Assembly: GCA_037976565.1 (NCBI GenBank)
Contig: CP137686.1
Location: 27,314,626-27,378,625 of the forward strand
Length of the DNA: 64,000 nucleotides
Origin: Mesocentrotus franciscanus
Taxonomy: Eukaryota; Echinodermata; Echinoidea; Camarodonta; Strongylocentrotidae
Direction of reading: 5' to 3'
Shown here: positions 12,600 to 24,700 of the stretch, in pieces
Layout: each line of letters begins with the position of its first letter
Numbering within the stretch: position 1 is the first letter of the stretch
Position numbers and translations under genes: made by a program
Notes under the pieces: generated by a model
Database searches by the model: none
What the model was told of the DNA's origin: nothing
What the model saw: only the letters and a program-made list of their open reading frames with translations

Positions 12600-12735
12600 A
12601 TGCCTAAGACCTACAAGATGACACCTAGAAGACAGGTCTACACTTGGACCTGGTCCAGGACTTGCAAGGCTCTGAATGTCCTACTTCTACTGTTGTATTC
12701 AGTACACAACTCTATTTCTCTATGCCCTGAAAACA
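12600..12735 (+). CDS. Gene 1 exon 1: signal peptide
   Basis: ATG at 12600 opens 45 codons with a basic N-terminus, the hydrophobic core L-N-V-L-L-L-L-L-Y and then S-L-C-P-E-N. It ends at a consensus GTAAGT donor in phase 1, the usual phase between a signal-peptide exon and an Ig domain. The L-C-P-E-N sequence matches P-C-P-P-D at the same point of gene 2 exon 1. An acceptor-like TTTTTGTTGTAG just upstream (ending 12567) suggests a separate 5' UTR exon. The start could instead be Met7. Confidence 0.65.
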
Positions 12736-15700
12736 GTAAGTAGAAATGCCATTATGACGGCTTACTTCGAATCATCGGATGATCGCATCCGGTCGGGTGG
12801 TCACGACCTTTCGTGAAAGGAAAACGGAAGATCACGCGACCTTTCATAGATTTGGTGTAGGGTTTTCACAAAGTGTCGGGTAAATTGGACAAGGCCATTT
12901 GTAGATGAGGGGGTTTATTCCACAAACATAACCCCGACATTTCGTGAATAAAGGCCAGAGCTTGTTTCACAAAAGGTCGAGTAACGCATCTGACCGGACG
13001 CGATTGTATGCCAGAAGGACGCTAACTTACAACCAAGTTAACCCTAATAAGGCCGGGGGCCATCATGGCCCCCTCCGCGATTTTCTGATTGTTCGGGAAC
13101 GCATACGGATGACGCCCCGCCGCTTCATGACTTTATTCTTTCGAGTCTTGCGCATCTTTTAAAACATTTTTTTTGAAAATCGGACCTACCGTTACAAAGT
13201 CACGTGACCTTTTGTCTTTACATGTCGGCCCGAAAATCGCTCATTTTCGTGATTTGTGTACAAAACATATGGAAATATCATTTTTCCTAAAAGAGATAAA
13301 ACATTGGTTATTTGGTCTTGTTTAAAGTTTAGGTGTTTGTTTTGGGGTCAAAATAGTTAAATTATAGTTAGAAATGAAATAAAACAACAAAAACAATAAA
13401 ATACATAAGTTAAAAAAACAATGAAATACATAAGAAATTATCAAAACAAGAGATAACATAAGGAATAACCTAGCTTTCCAAATTTTTTTTCGTATTATTA
13501 TTCCAAATGGTCTAACAAATATATGTAGTGGAAAAGAAAGCTTAAATATGAAGAATATATGATTTATGGGTAAAAATATGAATTTTTGACCTTATTTGCA
13601 TAATTTACCATAAATATGCAAATGAGTAATTTTTCAAAAAATTGAAATTGCTATATTATTCTATACACTTCACTTGACATGCATGCAAATTTTCGCGGCG
13701 ATCGGCCGTTTCACGGCCGAGTTCTTAAGGGGGGCCATAATGGCCCCCGGCCGTATTAAGAACTCAAATAGCCCGGCCTTATTAGGGTTAAAGCCCTTTA
13801 GACCATTTACAGTACTTTTTGATAATTTGGCCATGAAAATAGTTTGAAATAATCATCAAATTGATTTAAAATTAAAGTTTTTGAGGAATATTATCAATGT
13901 TATTGGTGAAGGCAAGTATCAATGATCATTTTCAAAAAAGCTAAATAGAATTAATTTAGTCGCAATATTATATGAGCAATCCTAAAATCAATTTTGAGGA
14001 GAGTAATTTCTCAAGATTCCATGAAAGCGTCTCAACTAATATAATCTTGCTATTCATAATCTTTTGAACACAAATATCTTATGACCTTGTATTGTTAAAA
14101 ATTACAATTTTTTTTTAAATCCTTGTTTTGCAAAGATTGTTCAGTGAAATATCTTAAAGATACTATGTCCCTTTTACAGCCAACATCAAATTATGTAGAA
14201 CTTTGGAGGAATTATGAATATGTCATGTGTCCTATCTGTGATATTTAAACATTAGCAGTGTCCTAATATTCAAATTATGCAAGGAAATCCGTTTACCTTC
14301 TAGACTTCACTGTCAGACACCATTGAGTGACTGACATTGTTTTCCCTTTGGTAATAATATACATAACATGAGCTGTAACAGGTACATGATCATTTGTTTA
14401 CATCAATAACCCACTACTTGTAATGGCCAAAATTAAACTGATTGAATCTTTGTGCAGCACAAAACGTACGACCATTCGGTAAAAGGGTCTGAAAATCAGA
14501 CTATTACTTAAGTGATTGCAATCTCTTAAGTCGATTCGACAACTAATGGTCGTTATTTTCCCACTAAAAGCCATTTTCAAGCCCTTTCGTTTTGAGGGAA
14601 GTTCTAAATTAGTATTGTCTTTCAAATGCCGTTGGAATTTAACATTTTCATTATTTAATTTGGCCTGCAAATGGAACATATAGTACCTTTAAAGCTTACT
14701 TCAAACACATATTACCCCTTTACACTCTGCAAGTTTCAATTTGGTGTGGATTGTAAATTCTGATTTTATTACCAATCAACATTGTCAAATGTTCTCTAGA
14801 TTGTAATTTTTAGGGTCTGTACGTGTGAAACTGTGATTTGAACTTGTGTTTGAATTAAAATTTTGGGGTCTACAATTTAGAGCACACATACATAATGTCC
14901 TGGGCACTTGTTATTGCCGAGCCGTGTCCCATAGATCGATAATTTGGCTTCGTTTTTACATATACAACTGTATAACTTGAATAACTTCAATAACAACCAA
15001 AAATCCGCTAAGGGCAAATCTACTAAATTTCGTTCATTTAAAAACCTCGTTGTGAATGACTTCTTATTAGATCTACAAAGAATTCCATGGAGATCATGCA
15101 TAAATTGCAATGATATTGATAGAGCATGGGAGACGTGGCTTAGATTATTCATGGACGTTGTTGATAAACATATGCCGCTCTGTGAGAAAAGAATACGAAA
15201 CAATGCGTGCCCTTGGACTAATGAGGAGATTATTGAAACGATGCGCGAAAGAGATCATGCCCACGATGTGGCGTTGAAGAGAGTTGACGACGCATCGTGG
15301 AAAAGGTACAAAGAACTAAAGAACAAGGTAAATCATCTTCTGAGAAAAGAAAAATAAATTATCACAGTGCTCAGATAGATGACAGTAAAGGAAATAGCAA
15401 AAGAATGTGGCAGAGTGTCAAACATATTATTCCTAAATCTAATCAGGTCTTACCGTGCAGCATTGAAGTGAATGGGGATAAAATTACAGATGATAAAGGT
15501 ATTGCTCAAATTTTTAATGAATATTTTGTTACATGTGCTCAAAATATAACAAGTGGTATCCCAAAAATTCTGAAATAATTTTAGATGACACTGAGATTAT
15601 TAATACAGAAGGCAAATTTGAGCTACAGCAAGTCACGAGCGCATTTGTTTTAAAAGAAATCGAAAACATGAGTGATGATAAAGCAACCGGAGATGATGGA

Positions 15701-18700
15701 ATAAGTTGCCGTCTTTAAAAATGTCAAAGCATATCATTGTGGACTCCTTAACATGTCTTATCAATAAGTCAATTACAACAGGACATGTACCAAAAGGCTT
15801 GAAAAAAGCAAGGGTGATTCCAATTTATAAGACTGGTGATATGGCCACTCCCGGTAATTACAGACCAATTTCGGTATTATCCGTTGTGAGCAAGATTCTA
15901 GAGAAAGCTGTGCATTTTCAACTATGTGGTTTTCTAAACAAAAATGAAATATTGTATCCTAATCAGTCAGGCTTTCGTCCTCTTCACTCTACTGCAACAG
16001 CTCTAATGAAAATTATAAACCAGTGGGCTTTGAATGTAGATAACAATGAGTTAACAGGTGTTGCTTTCATTGATTTGAGGAAAGCATTTGACACTGTCGA
16101 TCACGATATTCTGTTACATAAATTGACAGCCATTGGATGTTCTGATACTAGTATTCAGTGGTTTGTATCATATCTGTCCAACCGAGAACAGATGGTTTGT
16201 TTTAAAGGGGCTACTTCGAGTTCCTCAAAAGTTATGATGGGAGTCCCACAAGGTTCGATTCTAGGGCCACTCCTTTTTCTATCTACATAAATAGTTTACC
16301 CAAATGTATTCATGATGGCATTGTTGATATGTATGCTGACGACACAACTCTAACAGTCAGAGGGAGTAATGTCACAGAAGTAGAACAAAAGCTAACCAAA
16401 GGTATGGAAAACATATTTTCATGGGTAACAACAAACCGTCTAGTTCTTAATGCGGATAAGACAAATGTGATGCTTATTGGATCACGATCAGTTCTTAACG
16501 GAGTAAATGATTTTTCTGTCACACTAAACGGCAGCTGTTTGAAAAGAGTAAAAGTGGCAAAATGCCTGGGTGTCATGATTGACGAGGAGTTACGTTGGAC
16601 GGAGCATGTGGAAAAAGTTATTAAAACTGCTCAAAGAAATATAAGTGTAATTAAGCGAGCCAAAAGTTATGTTCCAACAAGATCTCTAAAACTTCTGTAT
16701 AATGCCATCGTACTTCCTCATTTTGATTATTGTTCCTCGGTGTGGTCTGAGCGATTTCAAAGACAAACGATTAAATTACAAAAGGTTCAAAAACGAGCTG
16801 CACGTGTAGTGCTGGGAGAAGGATTTGAAGTATCTTCAAATGATATGTTTAGTCGCTTAGGATGGATGCCTATTCAGACACGTTTCCAGTTTGGACGTGC
16901 AGTGATGATGTATAAATCAATGCATGACATGGCACCAACATACTTAAAACAAGATTTACATCATGTTAGTTCACTACATGATCACAACACAAGACATGCT
17001 GTAAGGGATGTATTGTGTGTACCAAAATTTAGGACGGACACTTATAAAAATAGTCCTCTAATTTCTGGAATTAGAGTATGGAACCAACTTAAAAGTTCTA
17101 TCAAAATGTCACCTACTTTGAACAGTTTTAAACACGCTCTAAAAGCCCTGTTATCTGTAGAAGACGTGTAAGTGAACTTTTGGGGTTTCGTGCGAAGCTA
17201 ACCATTTTTTCCTATTTGCAAAATTATGAAATTTGGTTGACATGGTTATCGTTATATCATGTATTCATACATGTAATGTATCCATTTTCAGCTATCTTGT
17301 AAACAACATAAGTGTATTAGTTAAAGAGCAATTGAGTGTAAATATGTATATAACAATTTTGGTATCCCGTGCGTTAAGCTATATCAGATTAATAAATGAA
17401 CGTTTGTAAATTTTTTATTTAATTTGAAAATTCCATTCACCTATTTCTTGTAAATGATCAAGGATGATTCTTGAATGATCAGTTATTTCATGGGGATACC
17501 AATTAATGTGTATTTTACCTGTTTATATGCTTGTGTATTTATCTATTTTGTTTTTGATGCTGTTATTTGTTTTATTGTTACCAAACAGGGCCTCATGGAA
17601 GACCACCAAATTGGTGATATGTGCCACCCTGTATAAATATCAGAAATAAATAAATAAATAAATAAATATAAGGGAGGCGAGTTGGCTCAGTTGGTAAAGC
17701 GTCTGCCTGTCGAACCAAAGATCTGGGGTTCGAATCCAACCCAAGCGGATGACTGAAGCCTGCGTTGTGTGTTAACGTGCCCCTCCTCTGTTTCATAGAC
17801 GCAGGCTATGTTAAGTGGAAAACACTTCGTCCTCGGACAGGACATTAAATGGAGGCCCGTGTAGAGGAGAGTCACCACCTTTGCACGTAAAAACCCACTG
17901 CACCATTCGTACAAGAGTAGGGGAAACCCCGGTGTAGTGGTCCACCTGCACACCTCCAGTCAGTTATACCGGGAGTTACAGTGATTCAGTTCGCTTTTCG
18001 CCTCCCAGGCACAGGTGACGCCAAATACTTATTAATAATAATAATAATCATGATTGTTTAACATTATATTTTTAAAATATATTCTAGAGACGGACCGCAG
18101 CACGGAAGAGATAGGAACTGCTGGCAAGTACAAAGATCTCATCTGCCAAGTGATGGAGCAGTGTAAGGTCTGATTATGGGACTTCCCCCAACAGACTGAC
18201 AGCCCACGAGACCAACAGTCCATGAGACCAACAGCCCATGAGACCGACAACATCAATCTGATGAACCGTAAAAAAAGCTCTCAGAAGGCCCACGTTCCGG
18301 ACACGTTAGTCTTGTGGGCTTTTTGATACCTTTCAGGTTTGCTAGACCAACATTTAACGGTCTCATGGGCTGTCTATATCGTGGACTGTTGGTCTCGTGG
18401 GCTGTAGCCTCTTATTATACCCTATTGTAATACTCATTCATACATAATTCAATAAACTGCCTCATATGATCTGCCGCGGCAAGTTATAACATCAGCGTAG
18501 TGCGCTTCACAAATTGGTTGTATTTTATAAATGAGTACATATAGAGGCCCTTTTCTCGTGCCCAGGTATAATACTTCTTTTTTTATATTCCCTTTTATTG
18601 TACATGTGAAATGGTTTCTGTTGGTTTGTATGAATCGTGTGACTCATGTCTTACTCTCTCTCTTTCTCTTCTTACCTTCTCTTCTGTGTTCTACCTATCT

Positions 18701-21700
18701 TCTCTCCCCACTTTAGGACTTTCTCCACTCTCTTGCTCTGTCTGCATATATCCTCTTTGGATCAAATTGATTACTATGTACATGGATTCTGTCCTCTTTA
18801 AAGTTATTTATATTTTTGTTTGACCTGTTACTATTATTCAATATTGTAAGTTGTAACTGCTTATGATTATTCCTTTGTCCTTTGTCTTTGTCCTTGTTTA
18901 TTATCATCTATTATATTACACATACTAAGAATCTTGCTCTACGATTGGTCAAAAGTAAGTCACGTGATGAAAGATAGTTCGCCCATCATTGATGGGAGAA
19001 GAAAAGTTCGTTACACTGTGTAGATAGTACTACTATCTTCAGTGAAAGTGCGTTGCATAGTAGTACTATATCTACACAGTGCAACGCACTTTAATTTTAT
19101 ACGTTGCGTATACGTACGTACGTAAGTACTGCATGCACTGTACGTATCGTACACCGTTTGCTAGCTGTTAATTGATGATTTGTTGGTATAAAATGACGAA
19201 AGAAGTGAAATGTTTCCGATGTGGAATATAAAGCAAATCATCAACTTTTGGTTTCAGGAGATGGCAAACTATCACTTCCTCGGCGATCTGAATGTATACG
19301 CTATGTTTCCTCAGCTTCCTTTCGGAAAGATAGCTACATCCAGATCGCCTCGGAAGTGATACTTTGTCTCATCACCTTCACCAGCGGTAATTATTTGCTT
19401 ACTATCTCTGGTTGACTTTCTCTCTTTTCTTCACTGCTCTACCCACCTCCTCTGCCTATACCTACCTTTTGTCCTCTTCAATTCTCTCGCTCTGTCGGCA
19501 TCCTCATCGTACAAAAGGTTTTTCAATTACCTTATCCAACTTCAGCTGTTATGAAATCAGTTTACCATTATTGTAACTGTCTATGATTACGATTTTTTTA
19601 ATTTTTAAATGATCTCTTTAAATTTAATTCGTAACATTTATATCAGTGATAAACAAATTTCCGAATGGACAATAAATACCGACGTGTGCGTCGGCGAATA
19701 GGCCTTGTGCGTGATTGTTCCAATTATCGATCGAATTATTGACCGCCGCGCCGGTCCTCCCGTAGAGTATAAAACACGCTTGCTTACATTAGTTTTTATC
19801 ACCTGACGAAGTGTTGCAGCGGCGCACGAAACGTCGTGATCTTTTAGATCCCTTATTGACCACATTGCGAGACAAACGAATATCACTAGCGATATTATTT
19901 TCAATAAATACTTAATTTCAATTATCATGGAACATTTGTCATATAGTAAATCAGACCTCTTCACCATGTTGCCAGGCGCGGATCCAGGATTTCTTAGGGG
20001 GGGGGGCCCAAATTTGAAATTATGCGAGCCAAATATTGGTACGTAACGGTGACCAGCAGTGGCGTAATGAGCAAAAACGTTTGGGGAGGGGGGCAGACCA
20101 AAAAAAAAATCCGCATCACCCCACTCTTACATGCAGGCCCGGTGAATGTTTTTCAAAATGGGTGGGGGGATGCTAAAATATTTACGATCAGGTAGAGAGT
20201 GGCGTAAATTGGCGTGGGGTCTAGGGGCAAAGCCCCGGCGGGGGTCAAGGGGCGGAGCCCCCGGAAGCCCAGGGGGTATGGGCATTTATTACGGTCAGAT
20301 GAGCATATTTCGATACCTTATTCATGACACTGGCAGGTCACTAATTGGCGTGGGGTCCAGGGGGCGGAGCCCGTAAGCTCAGGGTTTTAGGCATTAAATT
20401 ACCGTCAGATGAGCATCTAGGGGCACGCCTTAGGGCCCTAGGTGGGGTCCAGGGGGCAGAGCCCCCGAAAGCTCAGAGGTTTTAGGCATTTAATTACGGT
20501 CAGATGAGCATATTTTGATACCTTATTTGTGACACTGGCAGGTCACTAATTGGCGTGGGGTCCAGGGGGCGGAGCCCCGCAACTCAGGGTTTTAGGCATT
20601 AAATTACCGTCAGATGAGCATCTAGGGCACGCCTTAGGGCCCTAGGTGGGGTCCAGGGGCAGAGCCCCGGAAGCTCAGGGTTTAGGCATTTAATTACGGT
20701 CAGATGAGCATACTTTGATACCTTATTTGTGACACTGGCAGGTCACTAATTGGTGTGGGTCCAGGGCGGAGCCCCAGAAGCTCAGGGTTTTAGGCATTTA
20801 ATCACGGTCAGATGAGCATATTTTGATACCTCATTATTTTGTGACACTGGCAGGTCACTATTCTTTCCTTCTTTCTCTCTTTCTTTCTATTTCTCTTTAA
20901 TATACTTGTTCACAAAAAGTTTGGGGGGAGCTCGAGGCCCTCGAGCCCGCCGTTCCATTGGCCTTGACATGTAGGCCTCTAAATAAGCATATTCTTGCCT
21001 GACTGTAAATTAAGGAATTTGTCATTTTCCAACAAACGCATAAAAAAGATCAATTTACTAAAAAGTGAGGAAAATTCTCGGAAAATTATGTCATTTCAGC
21101 AACATCATTTGTAAATCTCCGGTATCGAATTAGAAATAAACCACCTTTGAATTTTGTTTGGAGGCAGGCCCCTAAGCCCCCGTCAGTAAGCCCGAGGCCC
21201 CCATTCTACACCATGTTGGCGGGAAAATCGCAACTGATCTCCCTACCTTTCTTCTTTCTCTTTTTTCTCCTTTTCCCTTCCCTTCCTTCTCTTTTTTGTT
21301 TTGGCGGGGGAGGCAAGGCCTAATGGCCTCCCCGATTCACAACTTGTTGGCGAGAAAATTGCAACTGATATCCCCCTTCTTTTCCTTTCTTCCCCTTTTT
21401 TTCTTTCCCTTTATCTCCTCTTTTCCTTTTTGTTTCCCTTTCCTTCCTTCTCTCTTATTGTTATGATGGGGGAGGCAACAGCCTGGGAGGCAAGGCCCTT
21501 TGGGCCCCCCTTCCGATCTCCTTCTTTTATCCCCTTTTCTTTTCTTCTTCCTCTTCTTTCTTTCCCTTTCTCTCCTCTTTCCCTTTCCCTTCTTTTCCTT
21601 CTCTCTCTCTCTTTTATTTTATTTTTTTTTGGTGGGGGAGCAAGGTCCCTGCCCCTGGATCCGCGCCTGCATGTTGCTACTACAAGATGATAAAACGAGT

Positions 21701-24700
21701 TCAGTCTACCTCTCAATTGTAACTGACACAGGTATCCTGGCAGAAAGATGGCAAACCACTCGTACTGACGGACAATGGAGGGATCTTCTGCGAGAGCAAC
21801 TGTAACTGCCGAGCTTTGAAATTCAAATCCCTCATCTTAGAAGATGAAGGGAACTATACCTGTTTAGGAGGGGAAGGATGTGAAGGAGAAAACCTGCCAC
21901 AACGGACTTATTTGAGAGTGGATGATGATGAACGTAAAGAACTTTTCTCTATTTTTGTTTAAAGCGACATTTGCGGTTACACCACCTATCCTTTCAACAA
22001 GATTAGTTGGCCTTGAAAAGGACCCACTCGTGCTCTTTCTCGATGTCTTGATAGGCTATGTACCTATCGTCCTCATGATTTATTATCCCCTCGCCAACGA
22101 AGTCGGAGGGGATATAGAAACGCTGCTGTCCGTCCTTCCTTCCGTCCGTCCGATCGTAACAAATTTGGTTTCCGATCGATAACTTCAGTAATGTTTGACG
22201 GATTTTAATGAAGTTTGATATGAAGGTACATGGTATCAAAATACAGGCTAAGTTCGATTTTGGAGTATGTAGGTCAAAAGCGAAAGGTCATAGCTCATTA
22301 AATATGCGAAAAAAAATACACATCTGGTTTCCGATCGATAACTTTAGTAATGTTTGACGGATTTTCATAACATTTGATATGAAGGTACATGGTATCAAAA
22401 CACAGCCTAACCCTTACAAAAAGTACCATGGTAACCATGTTTTTTTTTGGTCCAAATTACCATCCACCATGGTAACCATGGTAATCATGGTACCAAACAA
22501 TGTAATACATAGCTATGTTTATCATTGTTTGAAACCATAGTAACCATGGTACTTTTTTATAAGGGAAAATTAAGTTCAATTTCCGAGGATGTAGGTCAAA
22601 GGTCATAGCTCATTAAATATGCGAATCTGGTTTCCGATCGATAACTTTAGTAATGTTTGACGGATTTTAATCAAATTTGATATGAAGGTACATGGTATCA
22701 AAACACAGCCTAAGTTCGATTTCCGAGTATGTAGGTCAAAGGTCATAGCTCATTAAATATGCGAATCTTGTTTCCGTTCGATAACTTTCATAATGTTTGA
22801 CGGATTTTCATAACATTTGATATGATGGTACATGGTATCAAAACACAGCCTAAGTTCAATTTCCGAGTATGTAGGTCAAAGGTCATAGCTCATTAAATAT
22901 GCGAATCTGGTTTCCGATCCATAACTTTAGTAATGTTTGACGGATTTTAATCAAATTTGATATGAAGGTACATGGTATCAAAACACAGCCTAAGTTCGAT
23001 TTCAGAGTATGTAGGTCAAAGGTCATAGCTCATTAAATATGCGAATCTGGTTTCCGTTCGATAACTTTAATAATGTTTGACGGATTTTAATAAATTTGAT
23101 ATGAAGGTACATGGTATCAAAACACAGCCTAAGTTCAATTTCCGAGTATGTAGGTCAAAGGTCATAGCTCATTAAATATGCGAATCTGGTTTCCGATCCA
23201 TAACTTTAGTAATGTTTGACGGATTTTAATCAAATTTGATATGAAGGTACATGGTATCAAAACACAGCCTTAGTTCAATTTCCGAGTATGTAGGTCAAAG
23301 GTGAAAGGTCGTAGCTCATTGAATATGTCAAAACACCTAATTATATATGTGAAGATGTGGTTAACTTCCTTGCCTAGTAATATAATAGTAAAGTCTAATG
23401 GAAGTAACTTGTTCTGACGTATAAAGGCCATTTGTACCCTGCGAGGGGATGCTACGCTTTGCGTTGACATGTTAATTTGTTCATTTCTCTATGTATGTGA
23501 ATATATGTGAATGTATAACATCAACCTCAAAATACATTACCATTCATTCTATGGCTTAACAGTTAAAGTGTATGAAGAAATAATGAAAAACATAAAGCCC
23601 AGAATAAATAATTAATAATATAGAACGGCACACATGGAACCCAAGTCAGACTTGGGTTCTGTACGGTCTGTACCAGCCATATTCTATGTGACCGGGTACA
23701 GATGAATTGGCTAGTCTACTCATCTGTCGCTTTTATGTTTAATGAGAGTGTAATTAAACTTCAATTTTATTTTAGAGAGGTATTTTGAGCTCATATTTTT
23801 ATTAAAGGATAGCGACAGAGAACCCTAATATACAGATAAAAATACTTTTGGGTGATTTGTACACATTGATTGGTGTAAAGTAAGATATATAAAACAAAAG
23901 TAAATAAATCACACATGGCCACGTCCGACCAATCTTTTGAATAGGATCCAGGAGTGAGTTGTGTAACATTTATTATTTTATCTCTGCAGAGTCCATAGCC
24001 CCCGTCATCACGTATAACTCTGAATGCCAGGATAAGGTAGTCCACCCGGGAGAAGACGTAACCTTCTGTTGCATCTGCCAAGTCGGCAAAGCCTTTGAAA
24101 GTACCTACACCTACTGGTACAAGGAGGAAGAGTCTGTGTCCGAAGATTATAATGCTGAAAATGCCACGAGGTGATTATCTCCTATCTTGTACAGTGAAAC
24201 CTGTCTAGAAAGGCCGCCAAAGGGAGAAACAAAAAGCAATCTTTAGAGGCAGGTGATCTTCATGAGAAACATTATTTCTAGTGAGTAAAGTAGTGTGGTC
24301 TTATTAGACAGGGGGTCTTTAAAGCAGGTTTGATTGTATTTCCCAATGAATGAATTAGTCTTGTCTCCTCAAATTGGCGTAGATCTGACATTTGGTCTGA
24401 TGACAATTACTCCGGCGTTTATTTCGTCTACAATATTGGGGTTGGGGTTGCCTATGGGTTCTAGTTTAATTGTAGGATTATAGGTTTACGTGTAGTGCTT
24501 GACCCAGGATTGAAGTTTGGAATTTGGTTAATATAGGTAATTACTGCTGAGCATTTGTTACAGGAGTGTCTCCCTTTTTTTCTTTTCTTTTTTACTTACT
24601 TTCTAAAGACAAAAGGTAATGTTTATTAAATAAACCTGTTTGAATGATATTATAAAATCAAATGAAAAATTGCATAATTTAAAGGACATACACGTATAAA

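Larger units (their letters stand above)
22084..23450. mobile_element. Element with internal tandem array in gene 1 intron 3
   Basis: Ends carry the inverted motif ATCCCCTCGC / GCGAGGGGAT. The left end continues as a local hairpin (CCCCTCGCC ... GGAGGGG) and a TCCG-rich run. The interior is a tandem array of about 140 bp. Element class not determined; similar structures occur widely in marine invertebrates (recalled, not searched). Confidence 0.6.

Noticed and set aside
19221..19415. A 64-codon frame repeated at 34548-34742 with similar protein
   Set aside because: Conserved in two repeat copies, but the region is a hairpin whose two arms are reverse complements; the similarity is explained by the shared repeat and not by coding constraint.
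22167..23330. CRISPR-like repeat array
   Set aside because: Units are about 140 bp, contiguous, without unique spacers, in a eukaryotic intron; it is a tandem array.
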